Both the position numbers and the translations under genes were made by a program. A stretch of 15,072 bases of DNA, taken from assembly GCA_021734045.1 (NCBI GenBank), contig JAIPJR010000062.1:1-15072 (forward strand), given 5' to 3'. Below are positions 1 to 8,394 of this stretch, in pieces; positions within the stretch are counted from its first letter, which is position 1, and every line of letters starts with the position of its first letter. This DNA comes from Fidelibacterota bacterium (GTDB lineage: Bacteria > Fidelibacterota > UBA8477). Below the pieces are notes generated by a model, which was given only the letters and a program-made list of their open reading frames with translations, did not search any database and had not been told where the DNA came from.

Positions 1-105
1 GCGAAACCCCACGCCCTGTACGATGCCCCGGACACGGATGCGTCGTGCGAACAACTGGCTACCGGTTTCCGGTGTCCGTGCGTTTACCGTGGCATTTTCA
101 GCCAT
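1..105 (-). CDS. hypF: Carbamoyltransferase HypF, N-terminal fragment
   Basis: This is the first 35 codons of a gene that runs off the left edge of the window. Translating the minus strand from the ATG at 105-103 gives a short leader followed by RIRVRGIVQGVGFR. That is the signature of the N-terminal acylphosphatase-like domain of HypF (motif VxGxVQGVGFR). HypF makes the cyanide ligands of the [NiFe]-hydrogenase iron from carbamoyl phosphate and passes a thiocarbamate to HypE. The ATG lies inside the 3' end of hypB, so the two genes overlap by 22 bp (84-105) in different frames, which suggests translational coupling. A stand-alone acylphosphatase also carries this motif, but position directly after hypA-hypB makes HypF much more likely. 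The catalytic and zinc-finger regions lie outside the window and cannot be checked. Confidence 0.87.
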   Translation of the reverse strand, partial: MAENATVNARTPETGSQLFARRIRVRGIVQGVGFR

Positions 106-833
106 TCCAACCAGTCCTCAAGTCCTTCCCCGGTTTTCGCGGAAAGTGGGAAGAATTTCAGATGATGATTCACTGAACGGGCGGCTTCCATACACTTTTC
201 CAAGTCAAAATCCACATGGGGGCATAAATCGGTTTTATTAATAATACAAATATCGGCAGCGGCAAACATGGTGGGATACTTGTAGGGTTTGTCATCGCCC
301 TCGGTAACACTGATTATCACAACCTTATGTGCTTCCCCCAGGTCAAAAAGCGCCGGGCAGATCAGGTTGCCCACATTTTCGATGAAAACCAGGGAAGGCG
401 ACTGTAGATCCAGCTCATTCACAGCATTTCGTACCATCTGGGCATCCAGATGACAGCCGGTCCCGGTATTAATCTGCACGACGGCAGCACCGGTTTGCTC
501 AATGCGCGCCGCATCCCGCATGGTCTGCTGATCCCCTTCGATAACGCCCACGGACAGGGTCCCCTGAAGCAGGGGAATGGTCTGTTCCAATAGCGTTGTT
601 TTGCCTGAACCGGGTGAACTCACCAGATTAATGACAAACCACTCCTTGGCTTCGAAATAACCACGATTCCGCTCCGCCAGACGATTGTTTTCCGAAAGAA
701 TATCCTGCTCAAGGTTGATTGTCGTGTGGCCATGCTCCTGTTGATCAGTTGGGTCAGAATGATGGTCGTGTTCCTGAATCGGTTTCCGGATTGTCACATG
801 GTTTGTATCGCCACAACCACAAGTATCACACAT
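84..833 (-). CDS. hypB: Hydrogenase nickel-incorporation GTPase HypB
   Basis: HypB is the GTP-dependent nickel chaperone that works with HypA to load Ni into the large subunit of [NiFe]-hydrogenases. The protein has 249 residues. The N-terminus MCDTCGCG carries the CxxCGC high-affinity nickel motif. It is followed by a modestly histidine-rich linker (residues 22-36, HDHH and EHGH). The SIMIBI GTPase core shows a P-loop SSPGSGKTT (72-80), an EGD/DAARI switch region (99-111), a TGTGCHLDA metal-site segment (123-131, Cys127-His128), ENVGNLICP (152-160), the guanine-specificity motif NKTDL (199-203) and SAKTGEG (231-237). The frame stays open upstream to about 1004, but ATG 833 is chosen because the CxxCGC motif must be N-terminal and a strong AGAAGGAG Shine-Dalgarno precedes it. 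It overlaps the end of hypA by 8 bp and hypF by 22 bp. The call is near certain. Confidence 0.97.
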   Translation of the reverse strand: MCDTCGCGDTNHVTIRKPIQEHDHHSDPTDQQEHGHTTINLEQDILSENNRLAERNRGYFEAKEWFVINLVSSPGSGKTTLLEQTIPLLQGTLSVGVIEGDQQTMRDAARIEQTGAAVVQINTGTGCHLDAQMVRNAVNELDLQSPSLVFIENVGNLICPALFDLGEAHKVVIISVTEGDDKPYKYPTMFAAADICIINKTDLCPHVDFDLEKCMEAARSVNHHLKFFPLSAKTGEGLEDWLEWLKMPR

Positions 834-1200
834 GCTGGACTCCTTCTGATTCTGAAAGTGTATCCACTTGGATAGATTTAATTTTGAGCTCATCTCCGGC
901 GAGAATGGTGTACCGCATGCTCTCACAGTGGGGGCAGAGCGCCCAGCGTTGGGAGAGGGGAAATTCCAAGCCACAATCCTCACAGACAGCTTGCCCGGGA
1001 ACAATATGAATGGATAGTTGCGCCTGCTCTGCCAGGGTGTGTCTTACAGCGACTTGAAGAGCGAATTCCAACGCTTCTATCATCACACCGGCAAATTCCC
1101 CGATTTGAATATCAATGCAGTGAATGCTTTGCGCCTGCGCTTCTCTGGCCGCGTTTTCTGCCAGGTTGATGATATTTTGAGCGATGGACATTTCGTGCAT
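826..1200 (-). CDS. hypA: Hydrogenase maturation nickel metallochaperone HypA
   Basis: HypA binds nickel at its N-terminus and a structural zinc ion, and delivers Ni with HypB to the hydrogenase large subunit. The protein has 124 residues, slightly longer than the usual 113-118. It begins MHEMSIAQNII: His2 and Glu3 are the conserved nickel ligands, so the start is fixed. The zinc site is two CxxC pairs, CEDC (73-76) and CPHC (89-92), with the usual 12-residue spacing. An AAGGGGG Shine-Dalgarno lies just upstream of the ATG. It is the first gene of the hypA-hypB-hypF run, and its TGA overlaps the hypB ATG region by 8 bp. No hydrogenase structural gene is visible in the window. A CRP/FNR-like palindrome sits about 90 bp upstream. 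Confidence 0.97.
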   Translation of the reverse strand: MHEMSIAQNIINLAENAAREAQAQSIHCIDIQIGEFAGVMIEALEFALQVAVRHTLAEQAQLSIHIVPGQAVCEDCGLEFPLSQRWALCPHCESMRYTILAGDELKIKSIQVDTLSESEGVQHV

Positions 1201-1290
1201 GTTTCCCCCTTAACACCGATCGTCATATTGCAAGAATGAGACCGGAAAAGCAGATGCCAGCGTTTTGAAGTCATCAGGATTTTTGTCTGC

Positions 1291-1306
1291 TGTGATTTAT
1301 GCCACA
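1291..1306. promoter_or_regulatory. CRP/FNR-family-like operator upstream of hypA
   Basis: The 16-mer TGTGATTTATGCCACA matches the CRP half-site pattern TGTGA-N6-TCACA at 9 of 10 defined positions. It lies 91 bp upstream of the hypA start codon, a normal distance for an upstream activator site. hyp operons are often controlled by CRP/FNR-family regulators in response to oxygen or energy state. The assignment to a particular regulator is inference, since a single site can arise by chance. Confidence 0.35.
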
Positions 1307-1466
1307 AAAATATACACTTATCGCAAAATCAGTGTAAAAATGACCGGCTGTAATCTCAATATTATTATTACCAATAAAAATAAACATAGCAATATAGTGT
1401 TAAAAATAAGGTATTATAACTGGCATAAAATAAATATAAATAAAAGTGACATATATACTCACTAAT

Positions 1467-1485
1467 ATTGAGAATTGTTCTCAAT
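1467..1485. promoter_or_regulatory. Fur-like palindromic operator
   Basis: ATTGAGAATTGTTCTCAAT is a 19-bp sequence with perfect 8-bp arms (ATTGAGAA / TTCTCAAT) around a 3-nt centre. It closely resembles Fur boxes of the TGAGAATnATTCTCA type. It lies 197 bp before the start of the 2219-residue exported protein and 267 bp upstream of hypA, so it could serve either unit. Other members of the Fur family (Zur, PerR, Nur) use similar sequences, and a Nur-type nickel regulator would fit the hyp context. The palindrome is seen directly; the regulator is inferred. Confidence 0.4.
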
Positions 1486-1681
1486 AATTAAAAAAACACT
1501 GTAATAAGTTGATAATTCTATGATTATTCAAGGAGACAATTACTTTATACCTTGAATTGATACAAGGGAGGCATACTGTCTGGTCAACAGATGCAGATTT
1601 AAAATATCACTTAACACCATTCAAGGTTTGCATTTCGTGATTTTGGGGTAAGACCAGGAAAAAAATTTACAGGGGGACATC

Positions 1682-4600
1682 ATGTACCGTCATTCCTATC
1701 TTTCGTTTTTAACGGCAATTCTTGTATTTGCAACAACTGCGTTTGGTCTTCAGCCGGTAAAACCGGATGCTGTACCGGTAAATCGGACTGAGATTTTGTT
1801 GCCCGCCCGAATGCAGGTGGCGAATCCTGCCGGGTCGATGGCAAACCAGATTACAACCAACCGTGAAGGTCTGCAGGCGGTTCTGCAGCACGTGGATAAC
1901 CAGGCGGAGTATTATCTGGGTAGTGGAGATGCAGGGGATACGCTGGCCGTTGTGTTTACACCCGATGCACCGGCACGGGTGAAAGAAGTGTACGTTCAAT
2001 GGTATGACGCTGGTACGATAGAAGCCTTTGCTGCGGATTACAGTGCTGCTGCAGCTACACTGAGTAGTGATGGTGAAGTGAGTGCATTTGATCGCGGGAC
2101 ACTGGATATCAGCCCCATCGGTGCGCATCGCACATCGGTGACAATGAATACCATTGACGGGTACACCACTGATTGGTCGGCACTGCTGGATATTGGCGGT
2201 GAATTTGTGGTGGGGGACAGCACTGATATCAACAGTCGTGAATCATTTGTCATTGCCTTGGTGAAATCAGGTGCCACACCGCATCCACTGGCTGATGGCA
2301 CCGATGATCAGGGTAATTTAACCTACACCTGGACGGGTGGTCCCTGGACAGGCGGCATGTGGGGTAAATACGGTGCCTCCGATATTATGATGCGCGTAGT
2401 GGTCGAGTATCCCTGGGGAGGTCCCATCACTGTTTCAAGTCTGAGCGCATTAAATAATACTTTTAATACCACTGGTCCTTTCACCGTTTATGCTGAGTTG
2501 CAGGACGATGTGGAGGGGACCATTGCTATAGATGGCAGTGATAATGTAGCGCTCATTGGGACGGCTAATGGTGATACACTGATCTACACAAGTGGTACCC
2601 CCACCAATGTGGACGCCGCCGGAAACGGCCTTTATAGCTTTACGTTCAGTGGGGCCTATTCACCGGGCACCGAAATCGAATATTTCATACGTACGATCGA
2701 TAATACCGGGATTCGCTCCGAGTCCATGCATCGCTCGTTTCAAATCAAAGCGCCACAAAATCCCACGGCTGACATGCTATTTATTGTCGATGGTCAGCAG
2801 TCTCAAATGGATCTGTATCAAATAACGGCGAATTGGAACGGCATTGATTATGTGTACTGGAATGTTCAAGCCGAAGGCGGCATTGATGCTTCCGTTATCA
2901 ACTACGGCTGGTCCAATATTGTCATCTACGGCTGGGGTAACCAAACCCTGCCGGTAGTCAGTGGCGATCCGGATCCGGGCTATGCTGATTTTATGGATGC
3001 CGGCGGAAATCTGGTCCTCATTGATCAGGATTGGTTTTACGGTCATGGTTTGGGACCAGACCTGGACTTTTCGTCAGGTGATTTTGCCTATGATTACTTT
3101 GGATTGTCAGGCGGAACCAGTGACCCGGAACTGGGTGGTATTGGTGCGGCGGATTCAAGCTATCTGGGCATCAGCACGACGCCCATGGACACACCCTTTC
3201 AAACCGATCCCATGATTTTGCGGCACGGTGACTGGGGAACCCTTAACTGGGCTGACTATCTGGTGGCCGGGAGCGGAACGCCTGTTTTCCAGGGAAGTAT
3301 TGACGGCAACCATTATGGTGTGGTTTATGAAAATGGCGTATCAAGAGGCGCTGTGTTCAGTTTTCTGGCGGACGCTGCTGTGGAAGTACAGGAGAATGGC
3401 TCGGTCAGCTTTAATCAGTTCTGGACATTTTTTAGCGGTGTTCTGGAATGGCTGGGCTATGCACCTAATGGCATGTCCATTCACCAGGCACGATTTGAAC
3501 CGCTGGGTGAAGTGGTGACTGTGCGGGGTACGGTAACGACACCGAATTTCGACATCCCCGGCTCTCGTTCTGAGTATGCACTCCAGGAAGGTTTGGACGG
3601 CATCATCCTGTATTCTAATGCCTTTGATGCTGGTTTGAGCGTGGGTGATTATGTCGTGGTTACCGGAACGCTCACAGAATACAGAGGCAAACTGGAGCTC
3701 GTTCCAGCCGGCATTGAGGATATTCGTGTCCAGGGAACCAGTGCTTTGCCCGAGTTTCAAACGATTTCCATTGCCGATCTGGTGGCGGATCACAATCAGT
3801 ATGAGTCGGAATTAGTCCGAATCGAAAATGCCTCCATCGTGGACGGCGCATGGCCCAATCCGGGCAGTGACGCCAACCTGCAGATTTCCGATCCGTCAGG
3901 TGCCATAGTGACCATGCGCGTGGATAAAGAGACCGATGTAGATGATAATCCGGCACCGGCAAATCCATTTATCGTGCAGGGCATTGTGGGTGATTTCGAT
4001 GGTCCCCAGATTTTGCCCCGTGCGTATAGTGATTTTCAGCCGTTCGAAACCGGCATGATAACCTTCCAGGCGGACCTTACCACATTCATTCAAAATGGCT
4101 GGTTTGACCCATCAGGTGAAGGTGATTCCATCGTGGTGAATGGTGATTTCAATGGTTGGAATTCCACTGAACGGATGACGCCCAATATCCAAAATCCAAA
4201 TATTTATACCATGACCATTCCCAATACGGGGAATCCCGGTGACCAGTGGGGCTGGAAGTTTCGTTTGTTTCCCAGAACAACCTGGGCTAACGATGGCTGG
4301 GAAATAGGAGATAATCGCATTCTAGACATCCAGGCAGGTGATATGGTGCTGCCACCGATTGAGCCAGCATGCTCCTACCAACCTACTGAACTCATTTCTC
4401 AGGATGTGCTGGTCACCTTCCGGGTGAATCTGATGGATGCGATTAACTTCAACAATTCGCAGCCTTTCAATTCGCTTGAATCGGTGTGGCTTAATGGTGA
4501 TTTCGTCACGGAATCCGGCTGGGCCGGCTGGACGGAAAATGACACGGTAAATATGGTACGCCTGTATGACGACGGCACCAATGGTGACGCCGTTGAAGGT

Positions 4601-7600
4601 GATCATATCTGGACTGCCCAGGTGAATTTCACCAGCGGATCCAGCGCATACCATTTTTACAAATACGCCGCCTACGATCCTGCTCATCAGGATACCACCA
4701 TTCTGATTGACAATGAATCGGGATTTGGGGATGATCACGCCGTGATGATTGACGATTCTGCACCCACCTATGATGCGGGCATCGATATCTGGAAAACCCG
4801 TAATCTGGATATAAGGAGCATTGCGGATGTGCGTCAAATGCCAGATGGCGAAGTGGTGACGGTTTCCGCAATCGTTACATCACCCAATTTTGGTGATGGC
4901 TATTCAGAATACACGATTCAGGATGAATCAGCGGGTATCGTATTGTTTTCCAACGCCTTCAGCGCAGACTTGCAAGTGGGACAGGAAGTTATTGTTACTG
5001 GTCAACTGCTTACTTATGCCGGTAAGTCAGAGATCGTTCCTGCCGATCCTTCTGCTATTCAGATTGTCTCCAGTGGTAACTGGATAGAACCGGTACCGGT
5101 CATGGCTGCTGATCTGACCTATGAGATGGGTGAGATGCTGGAGTCGATGCTGGTACAGATGAGCAATGTGGAAATTATTGAAGGCGCATGGCCACCTGCG
5201 GGCAGTAATGCCAATCTCACTATCTATGATGGTAGTGGCGCCACCACCATGCGTATTGATAAAGAGACGGATATTGATGACAATGCTCAGCCGGAGGGGC
5301 AGTTTGGTCTGCTGGGTGTCATTTCCCAGTTTGACAATTCTGAACCATTTGACGCAGGCTACCAGATAATGCCCCGGTTTTACAGTGATTTTCAGCAGGG
5401 TGGCGTGGCGGCAGATGTCACTTTCCAAGCTGATCTGACAGCGTTTATTGAAAACGGCTGGTTTGATCCGCAAAATCCGGATCATCAGATTGTTGTCAAT
5501 GGGGATTTCAATGGTTGGAATGCCACCGAGGTCATGACACCGTTGGACGAAAATCCCAATGTTTACACTTATACTGTAGCTATAGTCAATAATCCGGGTG
5601 CGGAAATCCGTTGGAAATTCCGTATGAGTCCGGCTTATTTGTGGCAGGATAGTGGCTGGGAAATCGGTGCGAATGATGCGTTTACCTTCACCGGCGAAGC
5701 GATGGTGCTACCGCTCCGTGAGCCCAATTGCGCCTATAATGCACCCTTGAGTCAGGCGGTTACGGTCACATTCCAGGTGGATATGAGCGGTGCCCAGAGT
5801 TTCCAGACCGGTCAACCCTTTGATAACCTGCAGTCCGTGTGGATGAATGGCGATTTCGTATCAGCGTTCGGCTGGGCTGGCTGGACGGTTGATGACACCA
5901 CAAATATGATCCGTCTGTACGATACCGGTACAAATGGTGACCTGGTGCCGCAGGATGGCATTTGGAGTGCTGAGGTTGCATTTCCGGAAGGTTCGGGCAG
6001 CAGCCATTATTACAAGTATGCGGCTTATGATCCGGACAATATGAGTCTGGAAAATCCCGAGCCCATGGACAATGAAGCCGGGTGGGGAATGAATCATCAC
6101 GTTGATGTAGATGATACCAATCCCGTATTTCTACCGCCGGTAGATATCTGGGCTTCCGGTATTGAGTTGACGATTTCCATTGCCGAAGCCAGAGCCGCTG
6201 AATTAGGATCAACGGTTACGGTTCAGGGAATAATCACCAGTCCCAATTTTGGAACATCCGGATCCATGACTGAATACACGCTGCAGGATGAATCCGCTGG
6301 TATTGTTCTGTTCTCCAGTGCCTTTGATGCCGGTCTGCAGCCGGGAGATGAAGTGAAGGTTACGGGTGAAATTGCTGAGTATAATGGCAAAATGGAGATC
6401 ATTCCGGCAGAGCTGACCAATGTCCAATTCATCAGCTCCGGCAACGATCTGCCACCCTTTCAGACGCTCACCATCATGGCGCTGAACACAGAGTGGAATG
6501 CGTATGAATCTGAATTGGTTGAGATCCTGGATGTTGAGATTGTGGAAGGCGTTTGGCCCGAACCTGGCAACAATATGAATCTGCTTATTACCGACGCAAC
6601 CGGTGAGACGCTGACGATGCGGGTGGATAAGGAAACCGATGTGGATGATAATCCGGCACCCGTACAGCCCTTCACACTGCGTGGTGTGGTGGGCGATTTC
6701 AATAACCCACAGGTGTTGCCGCGTTTTTACAGCGATCTGATCCAGTCTGATCCCGAACTGAGCCATTTTGAACTGGTGTACGCCGGGAACCCATACCTGG
6801 CCATGAATTTCTATGTCACCAGTGCTACCATCGGTGGCGAAATGGTGAGTGTGGGTGATGAGATTGGTATTTTTGACGGTGAGCATTGTGTGGGCGCCGG
6901 CGTTGTCACGGCCTCAATCACCGATTATCTGGCCCTGGTTGCTGCTACGGACGACCCCGGCACGCCGGAAATTGATGGATTTACACCCGGTAATAACATC
7001 TCTTATCGAATTTGGGATGCATCCGAAGGGGTGGAAATCTCCAGCGTCTCAGCTGATTACACGTTGGGTGACGGGACATTTGCCAGTCAAGGAACGGCCA
7101 TGATTGAGTTGACCGGCTCCACCAGCATTGACATGAATCTCACGCTGGCAAGTGGCTGGAACATCGTCTCCTTCTACACCTTACCGGATGCCACCGATCT
7201 CCAGGACATTATGCAGCCACTAATGGACAATGGTAGCCTGCTGAAGGTTCAGGACGAAAGTGGGGCAGCCATGGAAGAGCTGCCGGTAATGGGCTGGATT
7301 AACAATATCGGCGAAATGAATCTGACCGAAGGCTATTATGTGAAAATGGCCAATAACGCTGAATTGACAGTTAGTGGTGCGCCGGTGGGACTACCCTTCA
7401 CGGTACCATTAAATGGCGGCTGGAATATCATGGGCTACCCGCTTTCGATTAGCCAGGATGCCCTGACAGCCGTTCAGGATTTGATTGACGCAGGTGTCCT
7501 GCTCAAAGTCCAGAATGAATCGGGTGCGGCATTGGAAGAGCTACCTGTACTGGGTTGGGTCAACAATATCGGCAATCTCCTTCCCGGGAAAGGCTATTAC

Positions 7601-8341
7601 ATCAAAATGTCCGCCGATGCTGATCTGGTGTTGAATACAGCGCCGGCACTGGCACGCAGTATTCCGGTGAAAACAGTCGAGCCCGGACGGCATTTCTATC
7701 TGGAAGATGAGGGGAATCCTTATCTGGCCATGAATGTCTATGTCATGACAGCCACGCTGGATGAAATGCCATTGGGCGCCGGGATGGAAATTGGTGTATT
7801 TGATGGTGACCGGTGTGTTGGATCTGCACGATTGACAGAGACATTGGTCCGGGAAGATGTCTATCTGCCGCTCATTGTTGGCATGGATGATCCGCTCACC
7901 CAGGTAGTGGAAGGATTCACCGCCGGGAATGCGATAACTTTCCGCGTCTGGACCGGAGAGAAGGAGCAACCACTGGGCGCCACCATTCTCACGGAGCAGG
8001 GGTCGCTGGCTTTTGAAGCCCAGAGCAGCCTGGTAGTGGATCTGAGTGGCGTGACCATTCCGGACAGCTATGCGCTCTATGATTGTTATCCCAATCCTTT
8101 TAATCCGTCCACCACGATTCGGTACGATTTGCCCCAGGATACACGGGTGGCATTAGTCATCTATGATGTGCTGGGTCGCGAAATTCGCCAACTGGTGGTT
8201 GGTCATGAGAATGCCGGCGAAAAAACAGTGATTTGGGATGGTCGGGATAACTTTGGCCATACAGTACCCAGTGGCCTGTATGTGTACCGTCTGCAGGCAG
8301 GAGATTTCAGTAAGGTGAAGAAAGCCTTGTTCATCAAATAA
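1682..8341 (+). CDS. Giant modular exported protein with OB-like, CBM-like and sorting domains
   Basis: This is a 2219-residue secreted protein of unknown function. A good Shine-Dalgarno (AGGGGG) precedes the ATG. Residues 1-22 form a signal peptide (MYRHS, a hydrophobic core, then TTAFG). Residues about 75-250 and 250-360 are beta-rich domains. About 363-600 resembles a class I glutamine-amidotransferase-like fold (VLIDQDWFYGHG) with no visible catalytic Cys. A block then repeats. An OB-like domain occurs at 600-790, 1042-1242 and 1495-1693. A pair of GDFNGW-type carbohydrate-binding-like beta sandwiches occurs at 792-1040 and 1244-1491. The GNPYLAMN module is at 1695-1813 and 2001-2122, flanking two GWN repeats (1816-1988). 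The C-terminus (2128-2219, Y2136PNPFNPSTTIRYDLP) is a FlgD-like/type IX-style sorting domain. Cysteines are very few. The next gene shares modules with it and starts 53 bp downstream, so the two are probably one operon. A role in adhesion or polymer binding is inferred. Confidence 0.9.
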   Translation: MYRHSYLSFLTAILVFATTAFGLQPVKPDAVPVNRTEILLPARMQVANPAGSMANQITTNREGLQAVLQHVDNQAEYYLGSGDAGDTLAVVFTPDAPARVKEVYVQWYDAGTIEAFAADYSAAAATLSSDGEVSAFDRGTLDISPIGAHRTSVTMNTIDGYTTDWSALLDIGGEFVVGDSTDINSRESFVIALVKSGATPHPLADGTDDQGNLTYTWTGGPWTGGMWGKYGASDIMMRVVVEYPWGGPITVSSLSALNNTFNTTGPFTVYAELQDDVEGTIAIDGSDNVALIGTANGDTLIYTSGTPTNVDAAGNGLYSFTFSGAYSPGTEIEYFIRTIDNTGIRSESMHRSFQIKAPQNPTADMLFIVDGQQSQMDLYQITANWNGIDYVYWNVQAEGGIDASVINYGWSNIVIYGWGNQTLPVVSGDPDPGYADFMDAGGNLVLIDQDWFYGHGLGPDLDFSSGDFAYDYFGLSGGTSDPELGGIGAADSSYLGISTTPMDTPFQTDPMILRHGDWGTLNWADYLVAGSGTPVFQGSIDGNHYGVVYENGVSRGAVFSFLADAAVEVQENGSVSFNQFWTFFSGVLEWLGYAPNGMSIHQARFEPLGEVVTVRGTVTTPNFDIPGSRSEYALQEGLDGIILYSNAFDAGLSVGDYVVVTGTLTEYRGKLELVPAGIEDIRVQGTSALPEFQTISIADLVADHNQYESELVRIENASIVDGAWPNPGSDANLQISDPSGAIVTMRVDKETDVDDNPAPANPFIVQGIVGDFDGPQILPRAYSDFQPFETGMITFQADLTTFIQNGWFDPSGEGDSIVVNGDFNGWNSTERMTPNIQNPNIYTMTIPNTGNPGDQWGWKFRLFPRTTWANDGWEIGDNRILDIQAGDMVLPPIEPACSYQPTELISQDVLVTFRVNLMDAINFNNSQPFNSLESVWLNGDFVTESGWAGWTENDTVNMVRLYDDGTNGDAVEGDHIWTAQVNFTSGSSAYHFYKYAAYDPAHQDTTILIDNESGFGDDHAVMIDDSAPTYDAGIDIWKTRNLDIRSIADVRQMPDGEVVTVSAIVTSPNFGDGYSEYTIQDESAGIVLFSNAFSADLQVGQEVIVTGQLLTYAGKSEIVPADPSAIQIVSSGNWIEPVPVMAADLTYEMGEMLESMLVQMSNVEIIEGAWPPAGSNANLTIYDGSGATTMRIDKETDIDDNAQPEGQFGLLGVISQFDNSEPFDAGYQIMPRFYSDFQQGGVAADVTFQADLTAFIENGWFDPQNPDHQIVVNGDFNGWNATEVMTPLDENPNVYTYTVAIVNNPGAEIRWKFRMSPAYLWQDSGWEIGANDAFTFTGEAMVLPLREPNCAYNAPLSQAVTVTFQVDMSGAQSFQTGQPFDNLQSVWMNGDFVSAFGWAGWTVDDTTNMIRLYDTGTNGDLVPQDGIWSAEVAFPEGSGSSHYYKYAAYDPDNMSLENPEPMDNEAGWGMNHHVDVDDTNPVFLPPVDIWASGIELTISIAEARAAELGSTVTVQGIITSPNFGTSGSMTEYTLQDESAGIVLFSSAFDAGLQPGDEVKVTGEIAEYNGKMEIIPAELTNVQFISSGNDLPPFQTLTIMALNTEWNAYESELVEILDVEIVEGVWPEPGNNMNLLITDATGETLTMRVDKETDVDDNPAPVQPFTLRGVVGDFNNPQVLPRFYSDLIQSDPELSHFELVYAGNPYLAMNFYVTSATIGGEMVSVGDEIGIFDGEHCVGAGVVTASITDYLALVAATDDPGTPEIDGFTPGNNISYRIWDASEGVEISSVSADYTLGDGTFASQGTAMIELTGSTSIDMNLTLASGWNIVSFYTLPDATDLQDIMQPLMDNGSLLKVQDESGAAMEELPVMGWINNIGEMNLTEGYYVKMANNAELTVSGAPVGLPFTVPLNGGWNIMGYPLSISQDALTAVQDLIDAGVLLKVQNESGAALEELPVLGWVNNIGNLLPGKGYYIKMSADADLVLNTAPALARSIPVKTVEPGRHFYLEDEGNPYLAMNVYVMTATLDEMPLGAGMEIGVFDGDRCVGSARLTETLVREDVYLPLIVGMDDPLTQVVEGFTAGNAITFRVWTGEKEQPLGATILTEQGSLAFEAQSSLVVDLSGVTIPDSYALYDCYPNPFNPSTTIRYDLPQDTRVALVIYDVLGREIRQLVVGHENAGEKTVIWDGRDNFGHTVPSGLYVYRLQAGDFSKVKKALFIK

Positions 8342-8394
8342 ACGGCAAACCGATAAAGGCTAATGTGAATGGCAATTCAGAAAGGAATGAATAC

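Larger units (their letters stand above)
1201..1681. other. AT-rich divergent intergenic region
   Basis: This 481-bp stretch separates the divergent hypA operon from the large exported-protein gene. It should contain promoters for both. The core, roughly 1300-1540, is markedly AT-rich compared with either side. It holds a CRP/FNR-like palindrome (1291-1306) and a Fur-like palindrome (1467-1485). A weak inverted repeat CCTTG/CAAGG with an 8-nt loop lies near 1552-1570. No RNA gene or convincing protein gene was seen. No unambiguous -35/-10 pair was found by eye. Confidence 0.6.

Noticed and set aside
1290-1320. Sigma-54 promoter for hypA (TGGCA...GC on the minus strand)
   Set aside because: The GG to GC spacing is 11 rather than the required 10, and the -12 TTGC element is absent.
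1265-1465. Plus-strand open frame of 66 codons in the divergent intergenic region
   Set aside because: It reflects AT-rich composition (Ile, Asn, Lys, Tyr), has no ribosome binding site and overlaps probable promoter elements.
1600-1680. Riboswitch in the leader of the giant gene
   Set aside because: No conserved riboswitch core could be recognised by eye and no convincing paired structure was found.
6209-6886. Long antisense open frame (225 codons) inside the giant gene
   Set aside because: It lies wholly opposite a well-supported coding sequence with clear domain repeats. Several similar antisense frames recur opposite the repeated domains, as expected from composition.
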